Shown here in pieces: positions 8,675 through 17,045 of a stretch of DNA of 64,000 bases (position 1 is the first letter of the stretch; every line of letters starts with the position of its first letter). The notes under the pieces were generated by a model, which did no database searches, had not been told where the DNA came from, and was given only the letters and a program-made list of their open reading frames with translations. The DNA lies in the NCBI RefSeq assembly GCF_001856685.1, contig NZ_CP017812.1, positions 372,001-436,000 on the forward strand. Reading direction: 5' to 3'. Made by a program: the position numbers and the translations under genes. Origin of the DNA: Boudabousia tangfeifanii (GTDB taxonomy: Bacteria; Actinomycetota; Actinomycetes; Actinomycetales; Actinomycetaceae).

Positions 8675-9011
8675 GAGCAATCCTTTGTTCAGTTTGGAAG
8701 TGTGACCGGAAATGGCGCACCGTAATAGTGTCCCATAACTGAAAGAGTAAAAGGAAAGTAAATGCAATTTTGTGAATAAATTGTTATCTTTTCTCGAATA
8801 GGTCACTTTTTTGCTTGCCGAGGACGGGCTTACTGTAAATTCTCAAGAAAAAGTGAAAAAGTGTGACCGATTTTTGATTACGCGATAAATTACAAAAATA
8901 ATTTTTATCAGATTGTTACAAAACCGCCATATTCATCATTTATCGCGTGATAAACTGGCTTTGACAACGAAGTCCAACGCAATTTGCGTTTCAGATTTTT
9001 GGGAGCTTGTG
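8675..9011. other. AT-rich divergent promoter region of permease and MFS genes
   Basis: 337 bp without a gene, much more AT-rich than its flanks. It holds the LacI-like dyad at 8939-8954 and its isolated half-site CGCGATAAA at 8881-8889. TTGACA at 8960-8965 is a possible -35 element for the MFS gene. Confidence 0.45.
8939..8954. promoter_or_regulatory. Candidate LacI-type operator upstream of MFS gene
   Basis: TTTATCGCGTGATAAA is a near-perfect dyad centred on CpG, as LacI-family operators usually are. The half CGCGATAAA recurs inverted at 8881-8889. It lies 58 bp before the MFS start; the only LacI regulator nearby is encoded just beyond the MFS gene. The assignment is inference. Confidence 0.4.
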
Positions 9012-10364
9012 ATGTCTAACGAAAACACCACAGTGTACGTTGACGAAAAACGTGCACGCTTTATTAAGAAGTGGTCGTCCACTCTGATTGCCTTCGGCGA
9101 ATTCATTGACGGCTACGATTTGACCGTTATTGGCGTGGCCATGGTCTTCCTTTCCAAGGATTTCGCCCTGACCTCCTCCGACAAGGGCCTTTTGGTGGCC
9201 GTTTCCTTCATTGGTACTGCAGTTGGCTTGATCGCCTTCGGTGACCTGGCAGACCGCATCGGCCGTAAGAAGGTCTTCGCCTTCAACCTCTGGGTCTTTA
9301 TTATCACGGCTATTGGTGCCGCCCTGATTACCCAGGTGTGGATGCTTTGGGTAATGCGTTTCTTGATCGGTGTCGCGATTGGTATGGACCTTTCGTGCTC
9401 GTCCGCTTTCCTAGCTGAAGTTGCTCCAGCTGCACGTCGTGGCCGCCTCGCTGGCTCGCTACCAAACATCACCTTCATCCTCGGTGCTATTTTCTCCATC
9501 TTGATGGCTATTGTCCTTCAGGCCACCGTGTCGGAAGACTACCACTCCTGGATTTGGCGAGGCATGTTCCTCTTCGCTGCGATTCCTTCCTTCCTCGTGT
9601 TGATGGGACGTAAGCAGCTACCTGAATCCCCACGCTGGTTGATCCAGAACGGCCGCGAAGAAGAGGCCTACCAGATCCTCAAGGCTCTAGACCTTGACGA
9701 AGAAGTTCTTCAGGCCAAGCCAAAGAAGACCAACCGCGAATACCGCAAGCTCTTCAAGGGCGATGCTCGTCGCCGCATGTTGGTTTGCACCGCCTTCTTC
9801 ATGCTCAACACCACCGCCGGCCCCATCGTTTCCTTCATGGGCCCAGTTATCTTCAACGAAGCTGGCATTAAGGTCACCCAGAACCTATACATCTCCCTCG
9901 CAGCTAACTGCATCGGCTTGCTCGCTCTTCTCATCGGCGTCAAGATCATCGATACCGTTAACCGCCGCACCCTCGGCTTGGTTACTGCTGCAGTCCTAAC
10001 CGCTTCTGCTCTAACCGTCGGCCTCCTCGGCTCCACCTCGAAGATCTTCCTCTTCGGCGGCTTCATCTGCTGGACCTTCGCCACCTGGCTCGGCCCGGCA
10101 GTACTCGCCTGGATTTGGTCCGCAGAAGCATACCCAACCGAACTACGTGGTTTCGGCGCTGGTTTGACCCAGGCACTTGCTCGCTTGTGCTCGGCCATCA
10201 CCGCCTTCATCATCCCTGGTTTGGTTCACGAGTACGGCTACTACGCCATTGCTCCATACGCCACCGTTTACTTCCTCATGTTCTTGCTAGTGCTCGCTAA
10301 CCCATGGTTGGCTTCCACTAACGAAAGCTTGGAAGCTGTGGCCGAGGGCGAACTCAAGAAGTAA
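9012..10364 (+). CDS. MFS transporter, sugar/organic-anion porter type
   Basis: 450 residues from the ATG at 9012 (GGGAG upstream; the longer frame from 8913 has no ribosome site and includes promoter sequence). Twelve membrane segments are visible. Family markers are FGEFIDGYDLTVIGVAM in helix 1, the loop 2-3 motif GDLADRIGRKK, and RFLIGVAIGMDLSCSSAFLAEVAPAARRGRLAG between helices 4 and 5, close to the PF00083 sugar-porter pattern; PESPRWLI precedes the central loop. Its neighbours are a LacI repressor and a cytoplasmic sulfatase. This suggests import of a sugar or sulfated sugar by proton symport, but the substrate is not determinable. A terminator follows within 25 bp. Confidence 0.85.
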   Translation: MSNENTTVYVDEKRARFIKKWSSTLIAFGEFIDGYDLTVIGVAMVFLSKDFALTSSDKGLLVAVSFIGTAVGLIAFGDLADRIGRKKVFAFNLWVFIITAIGAALITQVWMLWVMRFLIGVAIGMDLSCSSAFLAEVAPAARRGRLAGSLPNITFILGAIFSILMAIVLQATVSEDYHSWIWRGMFLFAAIPSFLVLMGRKQLPESPRWLIQNGREEEAYQILKALDLDEEVLQAKPKKTNREYRKLFKGDARRRMLVCTAFFMLNTTAGPIVSFMGPVIFNEAGIKVTQNLYISLAANCIGLLALLIGVKIIDTVNRRTLGLVTAAVLTASALTVGLLGSTSKIFLFGGFICWTFATWLGPAVLAWIWSAEAYPTELRGFGAGLTQALARLCSAITAFIIPGLVHEYGYYAIAPYATVYFLMFLLVLANPWLASTNESLEAVAEGELKK

Positions 10365-10386
10365 GCTCCCAAAAAATAACCAACTC

Positions 10387-10425
10387 AGCGGGGTGGGGTG
10401 AAAAATCAACACACCCCACCCCGCT
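10387..10425 (+). terminator. Terminator after MFS gene
   Basis: A 14-bp perfect stem, AGCGGGGTGGGGTG (10387-10400) with its complement at 10412-10425, loop of 11 bases, followed by TTTCAAACTT. Confidence 0.8.
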
Positions 10426-10525
10426 TTCAAACTTAATAGTGGTTTAGAAACAACCGAAAACTCAGAAAAAGCAATGCACTACCACCCTTTTGGGCAGCAA
10501 GTACCAGATTGGGATTTTGCTAGAA

Positions 10526-11590
10526 TTAGCTCAAGCGCAAAGTAGTGCCACGGGGATGAGCCACCGAAGCTAGATTGAGTCGCAAAGCGTTCTGGCTGCT
10601 CAGGCCGTCGGTTACGACCTCGGCCCCAGCGAACCACTTCTGATCCCAATCGGAACGTTCCTGCAGCAAGGCAGCTACCGCCATATGACCCATTTGCTCC
10701 AACGGCCAATCCACCGTCGAAAGCTGAATCATGGGCGAACCTGTTTGTTCGAAACCACCGTAGCTAAACAACTGAATAGTGTGCGGAATAGTAACCTCAA
10801 GATCGCGAGCCGCAGTCAAAGCACCTAAGGCCAGCAAGTCATTCGCCGCGAAAATCAAATCCGGCAGCTCCCCGTCAGCCAACAGGCGACCGGTGGAGTT
10901 ATACCCGGCAGGAGTCAACCAAGAATCGGCCTGAACAACCTGATACTTGGCAAACTTCTTCGCAAAAGGTCGCAAGCGCTCCGGGAAAGGCCCCGGACCG
11001 GTCAAATAAACCGGCCGTTTGATTTGCTCCGTAGGGATCCGCTCCAGCATCTGCCCAACGCCCTCGCCCTCGGCGATCCCCAAAGAAGCACGACCCGGCA
11101 AATCCGAGGCCGGACCACCCGGGTTAAGCCAAACAATCGGGATATCACTTTGGACCAGGAGTTTAAAGACCGCAGGATCGTGGGAGCCGACCTCGACAAT
11201 CGCGCCGGCCAACTCCACTTCCTGCAAAGTCTTGCGGATAATGTCAGGGATCTCTTCGCGGCGGGTGAGCGGCAACAAAATCGGCAAAACGAAGTAGTGC
11301 ATTTCGGTGGCTGCTTCAATCGCCGAAAGCAGCAGCTCATTAAAGACCGGCAAGTGCAAAGACTCCGGGATTTCACCCAAGAACAGGCCAATCACCTTAC
11401 TGGCCTGGTAGCGGAAAGCACGGGCGGCCGCCCTCGGAACATAGCCAACCTGTTCGGCTGCCTCTCTAACCTTCCGAGCGGTCTCCTCCGAGAAACCCAA
11501 CTCGGCAGCCCGGCCATTCATCACATGCGAAACCGTGCTCAGGGAAACACCGGCAAGCTTGGCAACATCGCTACGATTGGCTCGGGCCAT
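10526..11590 (-). CDS. LacI family transcriptional regulator
   Basis: 354 residues. The N-terminal helix-turn-helix and hinge are classical: RSDVAKLAGVSLSTVSHVMNG (residues about 6-26), then ARKVREAAEQVGYVPRAAARAF. A periplasmic-binding-protein-like effector domain follows from residue 65 (SKVIGLFLGEIPES, LPDLIFAANDLLALGAL, ELFSYGG-like segment near 265). The ATG at 11590 has AGGAGA 8 bases upstream. It is divergent from the sulfatase gene across 65 bp and converges on the MFS gene, so it likely controls both and itself in response to a sugar ligand. Confidence 0.9.
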   Translation of the reverse strand: MARANRSDVAKLAGVSLSTVSHVMNGRAAELGFSEETARKVREAAEQVGYVPRAAARAFRYQASKVIGLFLGEIPESLHLPVFNELLLSAIEAATEMHYFVLPILLPLTRREEIPDIIRKTLQEVELAGAIVEVGSHDPAVFKLLVQSDIPIVWLNPGGPASDLPGRASLGIAEGEGVGQMLERIPTEQIKRPVYLTGPGPFPERLRPFAKKFAKYQVVQADSWLTPAGYNSTGRLLADGELPDLIFAANDLLALGALTAARDLEVTIPHTIQLFSYGGFEQTGSPMIQLSTVDWPLEQMGHMAVAALLQERSDWDQKWFAGAEVVTDGLSSQNALRLNLASVAHPRGTTLRLS

Positions 11591-11655
11591 GAAGTTACTC
11601 TCCTAAACTCAAAGAAATATCAAGGCCGATTATACTGCTCGAAAGGAACCAAAAC

Positions 11656-13200
11656 ATGAGCAAGACCAACAACTCGCGCCCTAACTTCCTGGTGATCCTC
11701 ACCGATGACCAAGGCCCCTGGGCGATGAGCCGCACCATGCCTGAACTCGTTACCCCCACCGTCGACTCGCTCGTCGCCTCCGGTACCAGCTTCGACAACT
11801 TCTACTGCGCGTCGCCTGTTTGCTCGCCCGCACGCGCCTCACTACTAACCGGCCGGATGCCCTCCGCCCACGGCGTTCACGACTGGCTGGTTGGTGAACG
11901 ACATCCAGACGCCAACGAAGACCACTACCTAGGCGGGCTCCACACCCTGCCCGAAACTCTCAAGCAGAACGGCTACACCTGCGGCATGTCCGGCAAATGG
12001 CACGTTGGCACCAGCCAGCATCCCGCCCCGGGCTTCGACTTCTGGTACGCTCACCGCCTTGGTGGCGGCCCCTACTACGGCGCCCCAGTTTGGTCCGAGG
12101 ACGGAAAGCGCGTCGATGAAGAACGCTACTTCACCTACGCCGTCGCTGATGAAGCAGCCAGCTTCCTTGACCAAATGGGCAGGAAGAAGCGCGAACGTGA
12201 ATGGGGCCAAGGCTACCGCCAAACCGGACACAACAGCGGTGAAAATGACGGCACAGCCGCAGATCAGAAGCCTGTCGAGGAAAACCCTGAGCCCTTCTAC
12301 CTCCAGGTAAACTTCACGGCACCACACGACCCATGGCTCGACGCCCACCCGCAAGATCTTTACGATCTCTACGATGGTTGCGACTTCCCGTCGGTTCCAC
12401 GTGAAGAACCACACCCATGGACTAAGCGTTTCGAAGCAGACTTCAAGGAAGCCTTCGCTAACCCTGTCCCGCATTTGCAAGGTTACGCGGCCTCGCTCTC
12501 TGGTGTGGACCGCGCCCTCGCCAGGTTGCTAGAACGCCTCGAAGCCAACGGGCTAGCCGACAACACCATCGTCATCTACATGTCCGATAACGGCTTCTCC
12601 TGTGGCCATCACGGCATTTGGGGCAAGGGCAATGGCACCTACCCACTCAACTTCTGGGAAAACTCGGTACGAGTCCCATTCGTCATCTCAATGCCAGGAC
12701 AAAGCCAGGCCCGACGCGTCTCCGACCATGTTTCGGCCACCAGTTTCTTCCCGACCATCTGCGAACTAGCTGGCATCGAACCAGTCGACGATCCACTCGC
12801 CGCTGGCAAGTCCCTCAAGGGCCTCGTTGATGGCAGCCGTCCCGGTGATGGCACCGACTCCGTGGTCATCTTCGACGAATACGGTAGCGGCCGCATGATT
12901 CGCAATGGCGACTGGAAGTACATTGACCGTCCAGACGGTATGCCATGCGAACTCTACAACCTCGCCAACGACCCAGAAGAACGCGAGAACTTGGTTGATT
13001 CTGCCGACTACGCTGCGCGGGTAGATGAGATGAAGACCGAACTCCACGACTGGTTCGCCGCTCACCAAACTGCCACCGAAAATGCGTGGGGTCGTGACGT
13101 TCGCGGACGCGGCCAGGTACACCCACCACGTAAGGGCTACGATGACGCCCGCACCTACGTGCTGGAAAACCTCTGCCTCGACGGTAACCGCGACGAATAA
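11656..13200 (+). CDS. Cytoplasmic Cys-type sulfatase
   Basis: 514 residues, type I sulfatase fold. The N-terminal metal site is ILTDDQG (D17, D18). The catalytic signature is CSPAR beginning at C56, within CSPARASLLTGRMP; that Cys is converted to formylglycine, and the Cys (not Ser) form can be matured by anSME, encoded at 2807-4087. MSGKWHVG, NFTAPHDPW, YMSDNG (second metal Asp-Asn) and GHHGIWGKG complete the active site. No signal peptide is visible, so it probably works in the cytoplasm on imported sulfated sugars or small arylsulfates. AAAGGA precedes the ATG; a -10 box TATACT lies at 11631-11636. Controlled most likely by the divergent LacI protein. Substrate unknown. Confidence 0.9.
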   Translation: MSKTNNSRPNFLVILTDDQGPWAMSRTMPELVTPTVDSLVASGTSFDNFYCASPVCSPARASLLTGRMPSAHGVHDWLVGERHPDANEDHYLGGLHTLPETLKQNGYTCGMSGKWHVGTSQHPAPGFDFWYAHRLGGGPYYGAPVWSEDGKRVDEERYFTYAVADEAASFLDQMGRKKREREWGQGYRQTGHNSGENDGTAADQKPVEENPEPFYLQVNFTAPHDPWLDAHPQDLYDLYDGCDFPSVPREEPHPWTKRFEADFKEAFANPVPHLQGYAASLSGVDRALARLLERLEANGLADNTIVIYMSDNGFSCGHHGIWGKGNGTYPLNFWENSVRVPFVISMPGQSQARRVSDHVSATSFFPTICELAGIEPVDDPLAAGKSLKGLVDGSRPGDGTDSVVIFDEYGSGRMIRNGDWKYIDRPDGMPCELYNLANDPEERENLVDSADYAARVDEMKTELHDWFAAHQTATENAWGRDVRGRGQVHPPRKGYDDARTYVLENLCLDGNRDE

Positions 13201-13235
13201 ACCCCAATCAGTGCGCCAATAGGTGCCCACCCCAG

Positions 13236-13296
13236 AACCGCCTGCTAGCATCCGGGCTTCCCGATACCAAGGGGGAAGTGCTAGTAGGCGGTTTTC
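13236..13296 (+). terminator. Sulfatase terminator
   Basis: A long hairpin: AACCGCCTGCTAGCA at 13236-13250 pairs with 13279-13293 (one G-U), with an inner CTTCCC/GGGAAG helix, followed by TTCTTC. It lies 36 bp after the sulfatase stop. Confidence 0.8.
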
Positions 13297-13499
13297 TTCG
13301 TTCCAAACAGTTTCGTGCCGCTCTAAGAATGCACCAAAAGCGCTTTGAGGGCACTTATACGAGCTGCTTAGCTGGAATAAGGCTCATGATACGGCGCAAA
13401 GAGATGGAAGAGTCCTAGGGCGTTTGCTGGGTTGCTAGAAGCAATGAGAGTCCCATGCAACTCTTGTTAAGTCCATGCGGGAAGAACCCTGTCGATAAA
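13294..13499. other. Gene-free gap between terminators
   Basis: About 200 bp between the sulfatase terminator and the ROK terminator. The longest plus-strand frame (29 codons from 13329) has no ribosome site. I see no convincing structure. Confidence 0.4.
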
Positions 13500-13544
13500 A
13501 ATAGTTTTGCCCGACTGGCCTTAGCCAAGTCGGGCAAAACTATT
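13500..13544 (-). terminator. Terminator of second ROK gene
   Basis: 17-bp perfect arms (13500-13516 with 13528-13544, core AATAGTTTTGCCCGACT) around GGCCTTAGCCA. It is just beyond the minus-strand ROK stop, with a T-run TTTTTATC on that strand. Confidence 0.85.
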
Positions 13545-13558
13545 AAGAACTATGCGAT

Positions 13559-14713
13559 TTACTTAGGATCGAAGCAGAACTTAGCAATCACCGGAGCGGC
13601 AGCAGCCGGAACATGAGCTTCAACCAAGCCAGGAACAGCGTGGATGAAAGGTGGTTGTTCAGTGGAAGCAGCCTCCTTGGCACCCTTTTCTACCAACTCA
13701 ATGTGGCGGTGCATCAAACCAGCGCAACCAGAGATGACCACGTTCTGGACACCAAAGATTTCGGCAATGAGAGCCGAAGCGCGACCCACGTCCTCGGAAC
13801 GACGGCGCAAAAGATCAATCGCAATCTCGTTGCCATCTTCAGCGGCATTAAGAATCTCGATGATGTCGCCTTCCAAGCCGAGTTCGTGAGCACGCTCAAC
13901 AACACCCTGGTTCGAAAGTAGCTCACCAAAGGTGTGCCAGTTGCCGTCCTTATCCTTGATGCCCAAAGGATCAAGGTAACCGCTCATTTCGTTTTCTGGC
14001 TTCCAAACGTTGTAGTTCAACACCTGGGCGACCAAACAAACCGAACCAACGAACAAGTGCAAGAAATCGCTCATGTCAGGTTCAGTCGGGGAAATCAGGT
14101 TAGCTTCGGCCTGGGCCTGGGCAGTGGAGGACAAAGTGACCGGCAGACCCTCATTGGTGTGGATCTGGGAAACAAAGTCAACATTCTTCCAACCAAAGAC
14201 GGTGTGGTTCTTGATGATCCCAGCAGCTTCATCAACCCAAGCAGCGGTACAAATACCGACGCCCAAGATGTGCTCGCGCGGAATCTCATCCTCATCGCAC
14301 TTAGCTAGTAGTTCAGAGATGATTTCATTGGTTCGAGACACAACGTTAGAGAGTTGCTGATCGTGTGGCTCGAAGATTTTGTGGCTAACCTGAGAAGTCA
14401 GGTTAACAACACCAGCCATGATGTAATCGCAACCAATGTGGATAGCGATCGTGACACGGCTATTTTCGCGGATGGTGAGTGGACGTAGGGGACGACCACG
14501 ACCTTCAATGATGGGGTCACCCTCATTGACAAGTCCTAGTTCATCTAGTTTCACCACCAAACGAGTCAAAGTCGATTGGTTAAGGTCAAGTTCTGCGGCT
14601 AATCCAGTACGGGTCTGTTCCCCGCGGATTAGTCGCTGAATAACGGCACCCAGATTAATACTCCGGGCAAACGTCGGTTTAGCAGAACTCCGACCTGAAA
14701 CTTGTTGTGGCAT
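13559..14713 (-). CDS. ROK family regulator lacking the zinc signature
   Basis: 384 residues. A winged helix (about residues 25-75: RGEQTRTGLAAELDLNQSTLTRLVVKLDELGLV) is followed by RGRPLRPL and a ROK-like domain with IAIHIGCDYIMAGVVNL, the usual start of the sugar-kinase fold. The region where ROK proteins carry GHxxxxxxxxxCxCGxxGCxE reads instead YLDPLGIKDKDGNWHTFGELL, with no Cys cluster, so zinc binding and probably sugar binding are altered. AAGGAG precedes the ATG. It is monocistronic with its own terminator, and no sugar genes adjoin. Either a regulator that has switched ligand or one that acts without ligand; no target is obvious beyond its own promoter. Confidence 0.75.
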   Translation of the reverse strand: MPQQVSGRSSAKPTFARSINLGAVIQRLIRGEQTRTGLAAELDLNQSTLTRLVVKLDELGLVNEGDPIIEGRGRPLRPLTIRENSRVTIAIHIGCDYIMAGVVNLTSQVSHKIFEPHDQQLSNVVSRTNEIISELLAKCDEDEIPREHILGVGICTAAWVDEAAGIIKNHTVFGWKNVDFVSQIHTNEGLPVTLSSTAQAQAEANLISPTEPDMSDFLHLFVGSVCLVAQVLNYNVWKPENEMSGYLDPLGIKDKDGNWHTFGELLSNQGVVERAHELGLEGDIIEILNAAEDGNEIAIDLLRRRSEDVGRASALIAEIFGVQNVVISGCAGLMHRHIELVEKGAKEAASTEQPPFIHAVPGLVEAHVPAAAAPVIAKFCFDPK

Positions 14714-15025
14714 TCGTGGCTCCTTGCATTTTCTATCACTGCAATGATACTAGGAATTGCAGGGATTTAATAGTCCCTTAAGAGCATAAAGTTCTCACGC
14801 TCTGCAAAAAAATGAAAGAGAATTCGCTCTAGGTGTGGAAGCTGTGATCCAAAACATGCAATTTTATGCATTTTGGCCCTTTTTCTGCTCATATGAGCAA
14901 AAAAGGTGTTCCGCAAGGCACTAAATTGTTAGCGAAATCAACCCTGTTATCATTTTGTGATATTCGACAAAAACGATATTTAGTTGTTTTAGCTCAATCA
15001 ATTTGTGCGGAAAAATGAAAAAAGC
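14714..15025. other. AT-rich leader of ROK gene, no gene
   Basis: AT-rich non-coding stretch upstream of the minus-strand ROK gene. It includes the dyad CTCATATGAG at 14888-14897 and a repeated ATGCA (ATGCAATTTTATGCAT, 14865-14880) that could be regulator sites. No coding frame is supported. Confidence 0.4.
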
Positions 15026-15058
15026 TGATGGGTGTCCATATTAAATGGACACCCATCA
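15026..15058 (-). terminator. Terminator of DUF47-Pit operon
   Basis: A 14-bp perfect stem, TGATGGGTGTCCAT (15026-15039) with 15045-15058, loop ATTAA. The minus strand continues with TTTTTTCATTTTTCC, a good U-tract for the Pit gene that ends at 15079. Confidence 0.85.
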
Positions 15059-15078
15059 AAAAAGCAAGTTTCCTAGCT

Positions 15079-16134
15079 CTAAGCGATTAATGCGTTCATT
15101 AGGAAGTAGATAATCGAAGAAACTAGGGCAGCGGCTGGGATTGTTAGGAACCAACCAATAACAATGTCTTTGGCGACGTTCCAACGAACCGCTTTCATTG
15201 ACTTGGTGGCACCGGCACCCATAATGGCGCTGGTAATGGTGTGAGTGGTGGAAATGGGGGAGTGAGTGATGAAAGCAGTGGTGTAAAGAACGCCAGCTGC
15301 TACCGTTTCGGCGGCAAAGCCGCGAGCCGGATCGAGTTCGATCATCTTACGACCCAAGGTGCGCATAATGCGCCAACCACCAGAGTATGTGCCAAGGGAA
15401 ATGGCGAGTGCCGAAGCAATTTTTACTTCCCAAGGAATTACCAAGCCGTTGTTGGCGTCAATCAGATTCCAGTGTTCTGCGTATCCGCCAGCAACCAAAG
15501 CCATCACGATAACGCCCATGGTTTTCTGGGCATCCTGTAGACCGTGCCCGAGTGCCATAGCGGCTGCGGAAATGGTCTGCAAGATGCGGAAACGGCGCAT
15601 TGTACGGTGGTACGGACGATTACGTAGGGTGTAAAGCAGGATCATCATAAAGCCGTAGGCTAAGACGAAACCTACTACCGGCGAAGCGAACATGGGGATG
15701 ATGACGTGGTCTAGGATGCCTTTCCATTCCACCTGGGTGGAAGAGGCGAGACCAGCGCCAACCAAGCCGCCAATGAGCGCGTGGGATGAAGAAGAAGGTA
15801 GGCCGAACCACCAAGTGATCAAGTTCCAAGTGATCGCCCCAACAAGTGCGCCAAGCACAATGATGAGACCGTGAACCTGCATGGTGGCGTCAGTTGATTC
15901 GGCAAATTGTTTGACGTTAATGATGCCGTCACCAATTGTTTTTGCCACTTCGGTGCCAAGGAGAGCACCGACGATGTTCATCACTGCGGCCATGCCCAAC
16001 GCGATACGTGGGGTTAGGGCGCGAGTTGAAACGGAAGTAGCAATCGCATTGGCAGCATCGTGGAAACCGTTAGTGTAGTCAAACGCGAGTGCGATGACCA
16101 CGACGGTGACCACTAATACTAGGGTTACCGACAC
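15079..16134 (-). CDS. pit: PiT family inorganic phosphate transporter
   Basis: 351 residues with about ten membrane helices in two homologous halves. The PiT signature DYTNGFHDAANAIATSVSTRAL is at residues about 19-40, and its second copy near residue 180-215 includes ALGHGLQDAQKTMGVIVMAL. These transporters take up phosphate, usually as a neutral metal-phosphate complex, with a proton or sodium. The start is GTG 16134, with AAGGAG inside the last codons of the DUF47 gene, which ends 2 bp upstream, so translation is coupled. Phosphate import fits the surface phosphatase encoded at 37052-40795. Confidence 0.93.
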   Translation of the reverse strand: MSVTLVLVVTVVVIALAFDYTNGFHDAANAIATSVSTRALTPRIALGMAAVMNIVGALLGTEVAKTIGDGIINVKQFAESTDATMQVHGLIIVLGALVGAITWNLITWWFGLPSSSSHALIGGLVGAGLASSTQVEWKGILDHVIIPMFASPVVGFVLAYGFMMILLYTLRNRPYHRTMRRFRILQTISAAAMALGHGLQDAQKTMGVIVMALVAGGYAEHWNLIDANNGLVIPWEVKIASALAISLGTYSGGWRIMRTLGRKMIELDPARGFAAETVAAGVLYTTAFITHSPISTTHTITSAIMGAGATKSMKAVRWNVAKDIVIGWFLTIPAAALVSSIIYFLMNALIA

Positions 16135-16136
16135 GA

Positions 16137-16757
16137 TCAGGACTCCTTAATGGCAACAGATTCAACTGTGTTGGCCAAAGCTTCGAACTTATCCATGGCC
16201 TTTTCAAGAGTCTCAATAATGTCTTTCAGCTTGATGACCGTCAAGGGGTCAAGCCCGGCCTCGAAAATTTCGGCCAACATATCGCGATAAATGCGGTCGC
16301 CGTAGTTTTCCAGACGGTTGATTTCTACCCAGTAGTCACGTAGGCCTTCCATCTTCCGTAGGCCTGGCATAGCTTCAGCAGTAAGTTCAGCGCAGCGTTG
16401 CAACTGAACAACTTGTTCAATAATGCCAGCTGGTAGTTCTTCGAGTTGGTATAGAACGATAAGGTCGCCGGCTTCGTCGGCGTAGTCCATACAATCATCG
16501 AGGACGCCAGCTAGTTCGCTAATGTCTTCACGGTCAAGGGGGGTCACGAAAGAAGCGTTAAGTTTTTTGCTGATTTCGTGACGAGTAACGTCTGCTTCAT
16601 GTTCTACTTCATGAAGGGAATCGCGTAGAACCGCCCGTTCTTCACGGGGGGCAGCTACCAATTTGGCTAGCAGGTCAATCCCGGCGACCAAATGGTTGGC
16701 TGACTGGGAAAAGAGGTCAAAAAAAGCTGAGTCTGATGACTTGAAGCTCAGTCCCAT
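16137..16757 (-). CDS. DUF47 (PhoU-like) Pit accessory protein
   Basis: 206 residues from the ATG at 16757 (GAGGAG 7 bases upstream; an in-frame ATG at 16772 overlaps that site). All-helical PhoU-like four-helix bundle: FFDLFSQSANHLVAGIDLLAKLV, LHEVEHEADVTRHEISKKLNASFVTPLDREDI and DCMDYADEAGDLIVLY are characteristic of DUF47 proteins. The acidic E/D clusters bind metal in relatives. DUF47 genes almost always pair with Pit, and the product is thought to tune Pit activity or phosphate signalling. Here it is the first gene of a two-gene operon with pit, 2 bp apart. Confidence 0.9.
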   Translation of the reverse strand: MGLSFKSSDSAFFDLFSQSANHLVAGIDLLAKLVAAPREERAVLRDSLHEVEHEADVTRHEISKKLNASFVTPLDREDISELAGVLDDCMDYADEAGDLIVLYQLEELPAGIIEQVVQLQRCAELTAEAMPGLRKMEGLRDYWVEINRLENYGDRIYRDMLAEIFEAGLDPLTVIKLKDIIETLEKAMDKFEALANTVESVAIKES

Positions 16758-16951
16758 GGGGAATCTCCTCATATTCAGGTTGCAGTGCAGTTTTATTCTA
16801 GGGCTAAAACGAAAATTTGTTTCCTGCTAGACACAATCTTGTTACCTTTTAGTTATTTTCGTTTACTGATTAGTAAGCAAAGAAGCCAAAATACGGACTA
16901 CTGTCCTACTTGAGTATCGTTATGTGGAACGAGTCAGAAAATAATTGGCAA

Positions 16952-16995
16952 TGAGAACGAGTATCATCTATTATTCATTTTGATAATCATTCCCG
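16952..16995 (+). promoter_or_regulatory. Two candidate Zur-type (zinc repressor) boxes
   Basis: TGAGAACGAGTATCA (16952-16966) and TGATAATCATTCCCG (16981-16995) each match about 11 of 15 positions of the actinobacterial Zur consensus as I remember it (TGAAAATGATTTTCA-like). Their starts are 29 bp apart, about three helical turns, and they end 50 bp before the surface-protein ATG. Related surface-protein genes in corynebacteria are zinc-repressed. The match is by eye, not scored. Confidence 0.45.
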
Positions 16996-17045
16996 CTTGG
17001 CTTGGTGAAGACACTTCACCATCGACTAATTAGAAAGTTACTGCC

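Noticed and set aside
13329..13418. 29-codon frame after the sulfatase terminator
   Set aside because: No ribosome site, no hydrophobic or compositional feature, not in an operon.
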